A stretch of 64,000 bases of DNA, from positions 930,001 to 994,000 of the forward strand of contig QJPP01000277.1 of assembly GCA_003996215.1 (NCBI GenBank). Direction: 5' to 3'. Position numbers and translations under genes: made by a program. Below are positions 20,590-31,735 of the stretch, piece by piece. This stretch comes from Jaltomata sinuosa (taxonomy: Eukaryota > Streptophyta > Magnoliopsida > Solanales > Solanaceae). The notes under the pieces are model-generated. The model worked only from the letters and a program-made list of their open reading frames with translations, did no database searches and had not been told where the DNA came from. The stretch's first letter is position 1. Each line of letters starts with the position of its first letter.

Positions 20590-23500
20590 CTGTTAAAAGA
20601 CAAGTTGATGTTAGTTTAGTAACAAAACTCCAATCACAACAAGAAATTAGGCTTTTTGTGAAAACTAAAGTTTCCACAGAGCGTCTAAAAGTTGTCACAA
20701 AAGTTTTTCTTCTACGACCTTGCAAAGATTCTCTAAAGAACTAACAAAGTGATAATTACATAACTCTAATTAAAAGCAAAGATTATCACTTGGATTCATA
20801 TCCAACAAATTAAAGGAAATAATAACAATCAAGTTGGTACTTTCTTCTGCTCTAAATCAGTTTTTTCCATCACAATTCTTTAAAGGCATTAGTAATGGGG
20901 TGAAGGTTAAAAGGTTCAAGAATGTCAATTGCAGATAACATTACTCTTAGGTCGAAAACTATACAGCATAAGAAAAAATATATTTCAAGGAGAAGAACAA
21001 ATTGTCAAATCTTCAAATTTTATAACTATAATAAACAAGGACATTATATAATTTCCTAAAACTACATTAAAAGATCTACATGAGTTACTCTGTAATTGCA
21101 GAAAAGGAACAACTTTTTATTACAGCTTTGACAGTATGATCTTGGAAATTTTGAAAGGCGGGAGAATTTTTTACTATCTGAGTCGGAAAAGCAAAGGGTA
21201 ATGTTTATAACTTTTTCAAGGCAAATTTTTTTTCTAGTCTACAACTAGCTTAAGTATTGTGTATAAGATATCAAATGTCAGTTCTGCAGATAGTTGACTG
21301 TTAAAATGCTTCACGCTTAAACACAAAAAAATCAAAGCAATTATAAATTCTGCTGCAACTTTCTAAATGCAGTAACCATCATATATCTAAACGCGCTAAC
21401 CATTAGTAAATTTTTTAAAATACAAAGGCACAATTAAGATTGTTTTACACATGAAAGTGAAAAGCTTTAACCAAAGGCAAGTGGTCGACTTTTGGGCTGC
21501 AACACTATTTGTGTTGTGCACTAGTGTCAATTCTCAAGTAGCTTCAATCCTATACACAAGCACAATGCTATCATCTTACCCTATCAGAGTTCAAAACATG
21601 GAGTAAGGAATAGCCTATATAGCCGAGCTACTTGATGACGCGTGTGTTCTTTTCTCACATCTTCATTTTTCTCCAAAAACATAATTTACAAGTAATGCAA
21701 ATTGGAATCATAATTCACCTTCAATAGAGAACTAAGCTGTACCATTATTTTCAGTCTCTCTAGAGTGGGATGCACATTTCCAATACAAATTATTGATGAT
21801 TGTGACTCATTAGAGAGTTCTTCGTGAGGATTACTTTATGGTCCACGACCTTTTTCACCTCTATCACTTCTACCTCGTCTAAATTCTAGCATTTCCTACA
21901 ACATACCATAAAAAGTAAAATTAAATACATATTAAGCCAGTAATGTATCCATTAAATTATAGTATACAACATACTATTATTCTTTAATACACAAGAGAAA
22001 ATCAAAATCACAATAAGATTAACTTCAATAATCATGCTTCATTCAGTTGATATCACTAAATTTATTTACAAATAGTTATCATGGAATAACAGATAGAAAG
22101 CTTACATGTGTTTCAACTTGTTTTCTCAGATGTCTTCTCACGAGTGCATGCATAATAGCCACATATTGTTATTACAAACTAATAGCTTTATACTTGTTCT
22201 ATCCTCTCATTTTATTTACCTTTCAAAATCCAATGGACCTACAAATTTTCATTCAAGTCAAACGTAAAAAAGTATAAGTACTAGTCCATTAAAAAAATTG
22301 CACCTTGAGGCAATAAGATCTCAAACATTTCCCTCGTACACTTCCTCGATCAAGTGTTGCCCTCGTACACTTCTTAAGGCAGCAGGTGTGATGAATGTAC
22401 ACTTTTCAGATTTTGAAGTTCATCCTACTTCAGTTTTTCAAAACTTTAATGGATTAATGCTAAGCTAACAGAAAAAAATAGAACAAGGTCATGAATAAGT
22501 TAGCAAGCACATAATAGGTTGAAAATACAAATTTTTTGTCTATGCTAATTCTCAGTTTTAACACATGTGAATTACTACTAAATATTGATTCATTATGAGA
22601 GGTTTTTGGCACGTAATAAGAATGGTTCATCAACTATGTCGAAACTGAAATGCTTTTCACCATGTTAGAAAATCCAAGCCACTTAGAAGAACTGCAAACG
22701 GTACTATCATATAGGCAAATTGACTTAAAACAAATTAGGATCTGTAATATTTTAGATGAGTGAATCCAAGACATATTTCTTAGCGTAATCTACATCTCAT
22801 TGTCGTTCTTTCCTAAAGATATTTTTTCCTAGTCAATTCTTAAAAGAACAGAGTCTCCATTTTTCTGGTTGACAAGTTAAAGGAGTGGAGTCCCTATTAG
22901 TTCACGCATCAGTGCATTTTGTCACTCTCAACTTTAACTAACATTCAATTTAAACCACCAATTATATAACAAAATTAAGTCCTTTTAATTTGGAAAACTA
23001 TGTCATCTTGTTCTCCCTTAATACACTAAATATTCAATATCTAAGTTGTGCGGACTCTTCACTTTTGATGTCGTATTCGTGTTGAATTCTCTAAATACAC
23101 TACTTTTGGAGAATCTGACAAGAACCGGTTGATATTTTTGAAGTGTTCGAACAACATAATTCAACATTTAGCACTAGAATAGCTCATTTTAAAATTATAC
23201 ACATACTGGCAGACCATTGATTGGTTTTCATGTATATCCAAAAGCAGTCATGACCCTTCTCATGCTTATTGAGTTGTCAAACTTGGTTCATACACTTGTT
23301 TTCCATTGAAGAAACATCATTCTTTAATGTACAACTAAAATAGTTTGAGATTCTTAATGTAAAGAGAATAAGATTCCTCGTAGAATGAGTATCCTATTGA
23401 ATACCATTTGGAACAAAATTTCGAAGAATCTAATATAGTTCAACTATCTTGCTTTCTAACTCCATTACAAAATTGAACCATACTTTAAGCATCTAAACAT

Positions 23501-24129
23501 AATTACATAATACTCGCTAATGGAAAATTATGTAGAAAACATATTAAGACAGATTTGAATTAACTATATATAGAGAAGCTCTTCATCCATATCCAATACA
23601 AATTTATGCTTAAATATTGCTAATCTGAATGAGATTAAAAAAAGTCACAAGACTATAAACATCAGTTTGCACATATAACTATCAAAGATTTTAGAATACA
23701 TTATAGACTACAATAAGAACCATCATTAACAAATAATATAAGCTTAAAATTTTAACTCAACCAAGCAAGAACAATATAGTAATAATCAAATTTAAACGTA
23801 AATATTGACAAAATAACAAAGCAAACTTAAAATTCCGGAAATCAATTAACCAGTATATACATCCTAAATTACAAAATTCAACATCAATTTAACTATTCCA
23901 ACTCAACCATTTCACCAATTGAAAAGACCCACATACTCAAAATCTATACCAAGTCCTTAAAGTTAGGGTTTTGGCTAGAACTACAAACACAAACTATTAT
24001 CAAGTCAAAGCAAACAAGGAAATCATTATTGAAGCCTCAATCGTTCAACTATATGGTCTAAACGTCTAATACCCAATTTGAATATCCTTACTTTAAGTAC
24101 AGAGAAATCAGAAGAAGAGAAACCAGATT
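20590..24129. other. CACTA interior, mostly unexplained
   Basis: AT-rich sequence without an open frame over about 75 codons. It could hold introns of the captured gene. Apart from the candidate exon at 21836-21895, nothing else is supported. Confidence 0.4.
21836..21895 (-). pseudogene. Possible captured exon inside CACTA
   Basis: After an acceptor-like TTGTAG, 19 codons (EMLEFRRGRSDRGEKGRGP) end in TAA. The Arg/Gly-rich tail is codon-like, but the segment is short and no parent gene was recognised. Confidence 0.25.
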
Positions 24130-24335
24130 GTTATAATAGAGTTTAGTTAACTGGGAAGGCGAAAACTTGCGAAATCCCGAAGCAAGAAGAAACATCAAAA
24201 TCTAGAAGCCATGGCACAGTTGCAAATCCAAAAAAGAGTCAAAGTCCTTCTGTGTTTGTGACAAAGGGTTTCTCTTTTTCTTTTTCCCAAGGAAGGTATT
24301 TGGGCGGGAGAGATGGGGAAATTTTGAGAAAGAAA
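24130..24335 (-). pseudogene. Possible captured 5' leader and first exon inside CACTA
   Basis: Read on the minus strand this is a pyrimidine-rich leader typical of plant 5' UTRs, then ATGGCTTCTAGATTT followed at once by TGA. It lies just inside the right subterminal repeats. The early stop suggests decay after capture. Confidence 0.3.
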
Positions 24336-24796
24336 AGCTAGCGCCTTTTTTTTAGTTTACTCAAATTTGGTTTTAACGACGGGATATTATATTTTGTAAC
24401 GAAAGGATATATGCTTTCGTTATTGTTGAGCTAAAAATCGGTTTAATGACCAAAAAAATAATTTGGTCGCTATTAATATATTTATAAACCACTAGATTTT
24501 TAACCCTTTGTTAAGAAGTGGTCGCTAAAAGCTATATTTCTTGTAGTGCTCAATCCGGTACAGATATGCAGCTTGGAAGAGCATGAAGAAGAACCATTGG
24601 AGCAAGATAAACCTCAAATCGATAGAGATGATGATGAAGGTTGGATTCTGGTGATTAGGCAGAGACACAACAAGGCAAGTTTACGAAAAGAGTCATCTGA
24701 GCAACCACCTAGGAGGATGGTGAGAAGATCAGTGAAGCAAAAATTCCTTGTGCATCCAAAGAAGCAAAAAGTAGAGGTGCATCACCACCAGAAATC

Positions 24797-26102
24797 ACGA
24801 CATTCTGTAACTTTGGAGGAATTCTTACCGAGTTGGTTCCATATGAAAACTGCTTAAGACAACATCGAAGCATCATGTTTCCACACTGGCAAAGAGGAAG
24901 TAAAAAGTGAAAGTCTATCGATGGTGCCTCTTTCATCTTCTGAAAAGCCTACTGAATTCCCTTTCCAAGAAGTACATGCATATGATACAAAAATCACATT
25001 CACATATAATGATCTTCTATTTGGTGAAACACTACATAATCGTCCTTTGTATATGGTGTGCCATGTGCTAGAGAAGAGGATAAACAGAATCTTGATAGAT
25101 GAGGAATCTGGATTCAACATCCTGCATATTCGCACAATAAAGGATCTAGGCATCAAGACTGAAGAACTTACTGAAAGTCATTTGATGATCCAAGGATTCA
25201 ATCAAGGGGGTCAAAGGGCCATAGGTTCTATCAGTTTAGATATCCATATGGGAGATTTTCAATCAAGGGGGTCAAAGGGCCATAGGTTCTATCAGTTTAG
25301 ATATCCATATGGGAGATTTGCAATCAAGCGCGCAAATGCATGTGATAGATGCAAAGACTTCATATAACATATTGCTTGGCAGGCCTTGGGTGCATGAGAA
25401 TAATATTGTCGCATCCTCCTCCTACCAAAGTTTGAAGCATCTCAAAGGTGGAATCAAAAGAGAGATAATTGCTGATGACAAGCCATTCACCAAAGCTGAG
25501 TCACACTTTGCTGATGCAAAGTTCTACTTGAAGAGCCACGTTGTGAAGGATGCAAAAATTAACGATGTTAAATCAACTAAGTGTGATGAGCTTGCAATCA
25601 AATGAGTTGATGTGGTTATGGGAAAATTCAAAGTTGATGGTGATAAGCCTCACCCCAGCCTTGAAAAAGAAGGCAACTCTTGTACTTCGCTATATTTCGA
25701 AGGTGAAGAAAGAGGAAGGTCAACCATCTGACATCCAAGGAAGTGCACTGAAGGGACTAACTCTTCCTATCAAACAGATTGATGTGATAAACTTATCCTC
25801 AAAGCTGCTTAGAGAGTTCGTGGCTCAAAGTCCATCACAAAATATGACACTCCCTACGAAGCGTACAAGTAAAGGTTTTGATCCAAATGCTTACAGGTTA
25901 TTCGCAAAGGCTGGATATAACCCCAATAAAATATCAAAATTGGGGAAACTCCCATCAGAAGCTACTACCAGGCAATCACATGAAGACTTAGGGTACAAGC
26001 AGCCACCGCCAATTCGTATCTCCATAAGAAGGGCAAGTAGCAACTACATCACTGTGGAAGAAGAGTTTGTTGCTTCCAACAAAAGGCCTTCTACCTTTGA
26101 TA
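24797..26102 (+). repeat. Tandem duplication, copy 1 (1306 bp)
   Basis: Begins ACGACATTCTG and ends CCTTTGATA. It is repeated from 26103 with a constant offset of 1306 bp until a 61-bp internal repeat, then 1245 bp. Copy 1 contains a local 61-bp tandem repeat (about 25200-25321) that copy 2 lacks. The two copies differ by scattered substitutions. Confidence 0.92.
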
Positions 26103-27347
26103 ACGACATTCTGTAACTTTGGAGGAATTCTTACCGAGTTGGTTCCATATGAAAACTGCTTAAGACAACATCAAAGCATCATGTTTCAACACTGGCAAAG
26201 AGGAAGTAAAGAGTGAAAGTCTATCGATGGTGCCTCTTTCATCTTCTAAAAAGCCTACTGAATTCCCTTTCCAAGAAGTACATGCATATGATACAAAAAT
26301 CACATTCGCATATAATGATCTTCTATTTGGTGAAACACTACATAATCGTCCTTTGTTTATGGTGTGCCATGTGCTAGAGAAGAGGATAAACAGAATCTTG
26401 ATAGATGAGGAATCTGGATTCAACATCCTGCATATTCGCACAATAAAGGAGCTAGGCATCATGACTGAAGAACTTACTGAAAGTCATTTGATGATCTAAG
26501 GATTCAATCAAGGGGGTCAAAGGGCCATAGGTTCTATCAGTTTAGATATCCATATGGGAGATTTGCAATCAAGCGCGCAGATACATGTGATAGATGCAAA
26601 GACTTCATATAACATATTGCTTGGCAGGCCTTGGGTGCATGAGAATAATATTGTCGCATCCTCCTCCTACCAATGTTTGAAGTATCTCAAAGGTGGAATA
26701 AAAAGAGAGATAATTGCTGATGACAAGCCATTCACCAAAGCTGAGTCACACTTTGTTGATGCAAAGTTCTACTTGAAGAGCCACGTTGTGAAGGATGCAA
26801 AAATTAACGATGTTAAATCAACTAAGTGTGATGAGCTTGCAATCAAAAGAGTTGATGTGGATATGGGAAAAGTCAAAGTTGATTGTGACAAGCCTCACCC
26901 CAGCCTTGAAAAAGAAGGCAACTCTTGTACTTCGCTATATTTTGAAGGTGAAGAAAGAGGAAGGTCAACCATCTGACATCCAAGGAAGTGCACTGAAGGG
27001 ACTAACTCTTCCTATCAAACAGATTGATGTGATAAACTTATCCTCAAAGCTGCTTAGAGAGTTTGTGGCTCAAAGTCCATCACAAAATATGACACTCCCT
27101 ACGAAGCGTACAAGTAAAGGTTTTGATCCAAATGCTTACAGGTTATTCGCAAAGGCTGGATATAACCCCAATAAAATATCAAAATTGGGGAAACTCCCAT
27201 CAGAAGCTACTACCAGGAAATCACGTGAAGACTTAGGGTACAAGCAGCCACCGCCAATTCGTATCTCCATAAGAAGGGCAAGTAGCAACTACATCACTGT
27301 GGAAGAAGAGTTTGTCGCTTCCAACAAAAGGCCTTCTACCTTTGATA
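26103..27347 (+). repeat. Tandem duplication, copy 2 (1245 bp)
   Basis: Second copy of the gag/protease block, ending CCTTTGATA at 27347 where normal element sequence resumes. It is 61 bp shorter than copy 1 because the small internal repeat is single here. Confidence 0.92.
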
Positions 27348-27500
27348 GACTTGGAAAATCAACCCCAAAAACTTCTGTGTTCGAAAGGTTAGGTCCATTG
27401 AAGAAAAATAACAAGCACTGGAGAGACTGTCAATGCTTGATAATGCCTGCTTCACCTAGAGTCCAAAAGGATTTACAAAGTTTGATCCCTTCTAGAATGA

Positions 27501-28419
27501 GGTGACAGACGAAAATTGTGGTTTCATATAAGGAGATACTAAAAGCAAGCATTCATATTGTGGTTCATACCAAGGAGTGTAAAGAGGATTAAGAAAGTGT
27601 AGGCTCTTCATATCATTTTACTGTTCAGAGTGAGGAAGATACCTCGTCCCAAAACAAGGTTGATGAGAAGATGATGGATATTGCCTGGTGTCATCACATA
27701 TCTGTCAATGATGATGATCCTCAAGAGGATGAAGATGTTGGAGAATGGAGATGCTCCACCGGAACTAGAAGAAGGAGTGAAGACCACAATAGATCCCTTG
27801 AAGGAAGTTAATCTGGGCACCGAAGAAGAACCAAGGCCAACCTACCTAAGCGCTTTTCTCAAAGTTTATGAAGAAACCTCTTTTATAGATATGCTTAAGG
27901 AATAAGTGAATGTCTTTGCTTGGAGTTAAAAAGAAATGCCTGGCTTGGATCCCAAAGTGGCAGTCTATCAGTTGGTAATCAAGAATGGTGGTCGTCCTGT
28001 TAAGCAGGCCCAAAGACGTTTCAGACCAGACTTGGTTCCATTGATCGAGAGTGAAGTTAACAAACTCATTGAAGCTAGTTTTATATGGAAAGTAAAGTAT
28101 CTCACGTGGATTTCAAGTATTATCCCCGTGCGGAAGAAGAATGGCCAAATTCGAGTTTGTATTGACTTCAGGGATCTCAACCATGCATTCCCAAAAGATG
28201 AGTTTCCACTCCCTATCCCAGAGTTGATGATCGATGCTACCATGGTTACGAAGTAATGTCTTTCATGGATGGTTCATCTAGTTATAACCAAAACCGTATG
28301 GCACCAAATGATGAAGAGCTCACTGCATTTTGTACACCTAAAGGTTTTTATTGCATAAAATAATGCCTTTTGGTCTGAAGAATGCTGGTGCCACATATCA
28401 AAGGGCTATGCAAAATATT
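27501..28419 (+). pseudogene. Tat pol: RT N-terminal half, cut by the Tekay insertion
   Basis: RT motifs are readable in order: V-Y-Q-L-V-I-K near 27961, R-R-F-R-P-D-L near 28015, V-R-K-K-N-G-Q-I-R-V-C-I-D-F-R-D-L-N near 28128-28181, F-P-L-P-I-P near 28203, then after a one-base shift near 28245 S-F-M-D-G-S-S-S-Y-N-Q. After another shift and stop near 28362, M-P-F-G-L-K-N-A follows. The frame meets the Tekay LTR at 28420, just before the segment coding for the Y-I-D-D box, which resumes at 37568. Confidence 0.82.
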
Positions 28420-30539
28420 TGTAACACCCCGATAATTGAACCAACTTTTTAAGTTTAAACCTCTAAAAAATTTCATGTTTCCAGGACTTATGAGTCTAAA
28501 TCACGGACCATGGTTAGAACCACGAGTCGTGATATGGAACTGTGGTTTGACTCCTGTAGTTCAACTTCTGGTCTGAGAACCATGGGTTAATTCTACGGAC
28601 TGTAGTTTGGACCATGGACCGTACTACCAACTCCTGGAACCAAAACTAGAGATCAGTACTTTCCCCAGGATCTACGACTCAGGTCTACGGACCATAGTTC
28701 GTTCTACGGCCCATCCTGTTGACTCGTAGTTCCTCATCTGCAGCTTGAATGCTGAGCCTAGAACTATGGCTCAGGTCTACAGGTCATAGTCCAGTTGACG
28801 AGTCATCCTCTGGACTCGTGGTTTGCCTTCTACAACCTAACTCTGTGGCCAGGAACCACGAGTGGAAACCACGAGCCATGGTTTGGTCTACGACTCGTGG
28901 AATCCATCCGTGATCCCTGAAAGTTGACTTTTCCAGCTTTTTCTTAATTAAGTACCAGGGGTATTTCAGTCATTACCCACCCTTTTAACTCCTAAGTGAG
29001 GTCATTTTGTCTATTCTTAGCATGATATCTAAACCTATTAGCCTAAATCCTTTCTCATTACCTAATTCATATACCAAATTGGGAAAAGAACTCCTTCAAG
29101 CTCCAAGTCTCAAGCTCCAAGTTCAAGCCTCATTTTGTTTTCAATTTCAGTTGGGTTAGCATCAATCAAGGTATGTGGATATTCATTAAGGGTTTCCTCT
29201 CACTCTTAAGCCCAAATCCCCAAATCTTTACTCTGATTTAGTAGTTTATGAAATTAGGGTTTCTTACCCAAATTGGGGAAAAGCTATGGGTTTTGTTTTA
29301 AAGCCTCAAGTCATGATTTCTCATCTATTACCTATGCTTTAATTGAAGTTTTATAAGTATTTTCAAAAGCCCATATATTAAGTATGAATTTTAGCACGAT
29401 TCCTTTGAATTGCATGTCTTCAAGCAAAATTGGTATGTTTATATAGCATGGCCTTTGTTTTCAGGAAATTGCATGCCTAATTCTTCAAGCTATGATTTTA
29501 GAAAAGAAAGTATATCTTGAATTATGGTTTTGCAAGGCTTTAAGACTCATGATATGAATTGTATGACATCAGATATGTCTCTATGCTTCATGAACAGATT
29601 TGACATTAGATATGTCATTAGTTACGATTAGTTATGCATCCAAATATGTATCAGTATTATATGAGCTATACGTATTATTTTGGGAGTAGTATTTAGTACC
29701 GAGTTGGACAAGGTGAGAGTACCCTTAGTCACAAATACGTGCCTCCGTAGGTTCTAAGTCCCCTCAGTTGAGCATCAGATTTAGTGATCACGCTAAAATT
29801 ATGCCTTTATACCCTGGCAAGGTATATTAGGTCCTTTCGATGGGGCATATATATCGGATTTTATGTAGCTCACATGGTCTATGTCGGTTAGAGAACCTCT
29901 CACAGAAACAGTATCAGGTTTTAAAATGCATTGACTCTTTGCCTTCAGACTTCAGAACTATTATGATTACTTATGATATTTTGTATATCTTGCTTTAGCA
30001 TTGCATTGAGTCTCTTGCATTTTAGTTTTACGCTCATAGCATGATTTCAGCTTTACAAGTTTATTTAACATGTTTATCTTAGATTCCTGCTTATCTCACA
30101 TATTCAGTATATCCTATAGCACTGACACATAGCTTGCACTGCATCCTCTTGATGATGCAGATTCAGGTACTCTTCATCAGGCTAATGGCTAGACGAAGTC
30201 GGGTATTCAGATCTTGTTGGTGAGTCCTCATTCTTTGAGGACTAGTGTTATCCTAGTTATGTTGTCTATCTTCCTTCAGATTTTCAAGTTAGTTGGGGGT
30301 CTTGTCCCATCAACTCTATTTGAATGTTTAGAGGCTTTTCAGACACATACAATATTCAGGATTTCTTCGAATCATGTTCATCTTGATTTTTATCTTATGT
30401 ATTGAGTTATCTAGTTTCTATAATGCTTTTTCTATGCTTATTTGATATACCTGAGTTATGCTATGACCAAGGGTTAGCTTGGGGCACTTGTGGTCCCAGA
30501 TCCCGTGTTACGTCTAGGGGGTAGCCTCGGGGCGTGACA
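28420..30539 (+). repeat. Left LTR of the nested Tekay element
   Basis: 2120 bp, from TGTAACACCCCGATAATTG to GGGGCGTGACA. The first 500 bp contain many CCACGAGTCGTGG-like words (28490-28925). It has 37 bp (30465-30501) that are missing from the right LTR. Confidence 0.92.
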
Positions 30540-30543
30540 AACT

Positions 30544-30555
30544 TGGTATCAGAGC
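30544..30555 (+). other. Primer-binding site (initiator-Met tRNA type), nested Tekay
   Basis: TGGTATCAGAGC, four bases after the left LTR, is the complement of the 3' end of plant initiator-methionine tRNA. Confidence 0.88.
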
Positions 30556-30743
30556 CTCAAGTTTAAGAGTCCTAGGATGTCTAAAAGCTGTATTGAGTAG
30601 AGTCTCTTTCATATGTGTGAAGCGTTCCACACTTATGAGAGCGAATCTATGAGATGTCTTAGAAAAACTTTACTTCTTTTATGATCATATCGTGCGATAG
30701 AGTTTAACTCTAATATCCCTCCTTTCCTTGTATGTTTCAGATT

Positions 30744-31735
30744 ATGCCTCGACGTGCTATGCCTCACTGAGCCACTCGAAATGCTGCTCCTCCAGTTCCA
30801 ACCCCCGAGGTCATGAGTGAGGAGTTCAAGAATGCATCTATATGCTAGCCCAGACCATGGCCGCTCAGGCCAACCAGCCGGATCCTATCTCCGTCCACCC
30901 TCAAGGTGGGGTAGCAGCCTGAGTTCGCAATTTTATTCGTATGAACCCACCAGAGTTCAAGGGTTCGAAGGTGAATGAGGATCCATTAAATTTTATTGAT
31001 AAAGTGAAGAAGGTCTTTGATGTGATGCAAGTGGGTGGTGTTGATAGTGTCGAGCTAGCATCCTATCAACTCAAGGATGTAGCTCATATCTAGTTCACGC
31101 AATGGAAGAAAGCTAGGTCTAGGGACGTGGTCCCTATGACTTAGGAGTATTTCTAGAGGGCTTTCCTTGACCGGTTCTTCTCGAGGGAGTTAAGGCCAGT
31201 GAAGGCTGAGGATTTTGTGAACATGAGACAGGGATCCATGACTGTGTAAGAGTATGGGTTGAGGTTCACCCAACTTTCTAGATATGCTCTGGCTATGATG
31301 GCTGAACCACATGATCAGATGAGCAAGTATATCTATGGAGTCTCAGATTTGGTAAAGAAGAAGTGTAGATCTGCTATGCTGTTGAGTGATATGAGTATCT
31401 CTAGACTTATGACTAATGCTCACCAGATCGAGGGAGACAAGCTTAGAGAGATGGCTAGGGAGAACAAAAGAGTCAGATCTGAGAGTTCGAGATTTATCCA
31501 TCAGAAGTCCAGAGGCGAACATCGATCTTCCTTTCAGAAAAGGTCATCCAGGCCTCATCATGATCAGTCTAGTAGAGGTACAAGCTCTTATTCTCAGGGG
31601 AGTGGTGCAAAGGGACCTTCCTACCCCATTTGTACCAAGTATGGAAAGAATCATCCCGGTGAGTGTCTAGCCGGTAGAGAGGGTTGTTATGGATGTGGTC
31701 AAGTTTGTCACAGAATTTGAGATTTCCCTTCAGCT
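30744..31735 (+). pseudogene. Tekay gag, decayed
   Basis: It opens at ATGCCTCGACGTGC but meets a stop after eight codons; homology continues past that in shifted frames. The clearest stretch is 31259-31720, with a Ser/Arg-rich region and the knuckle CYGCGQVCHR. The knuckle normally continues with His after Gly and a fourth Cys; here Gly is Cys, and after a stop (TGA, 31718-31720) the last Cys is Phe. Confidence 0.75.

Larger units (their letters stand above)
19877..24548. mobile_element. Non-autonomous CACTA (En/Spm) transposon, TSD CTC, inside Tat gag
   Basis: The left end is CACTACAAGAAAAATG and the right end, on the minus strand, CACTACAAGAAATATAGC. CTC is duplicated on both sides (19874-19876 and 24549-24551), the 3-bp duplication of CACTA elements. 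Both subterminal regions are rich in repeats of GGTCGCTAAAA / GGTCGTTAAAA (about 19910-20170 and 24370-24535), the usual transposase-binding pattern. No transposase-length frame occurs in the 4672 bp, so the copy is non-autonomous. The interior has probable captured exons on the minus strand. Confidence 0.9.
24549..27500 (+). pseudogene. Tat gag C-terminus and protease, internally duplicated
   Basis: The frame resumes after the CACTA target site. Downstream lies the retropepsin region with the active-site area reading I-L-I-D-E-E-S-G-F-N-I (about 25087-25119), where Tat elements have D-(D/x)-G-S; the catalytic neighbourhood is altered. Y-N-I-L-L-G-R-P-W-V-H (about 25363-25395), the conserved LLGRPW motif, follows. 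The whole block occurs twice in tandem and both copies carry the altered active site. Stops and frame changes (25605, 26116, 27505) make it non-functional. Confidence 0.75.

Noticed and set aside
28411..28426. Exact 5-bp target duplication for the nested Tekay element
   Set aside because: Flanks AAATATT and AAATCTT are similar but do not give a perfect 5-bp match adjacent to both LTR ends, so only an approximate duplication is claimed.
28500..28930. CRISPR-like impression from regularly recurring CGTGG/CCACG words
   Set aside because: Words are short, imperfect, in both orientations and irregularly spaced, and the context is a plant LTR.
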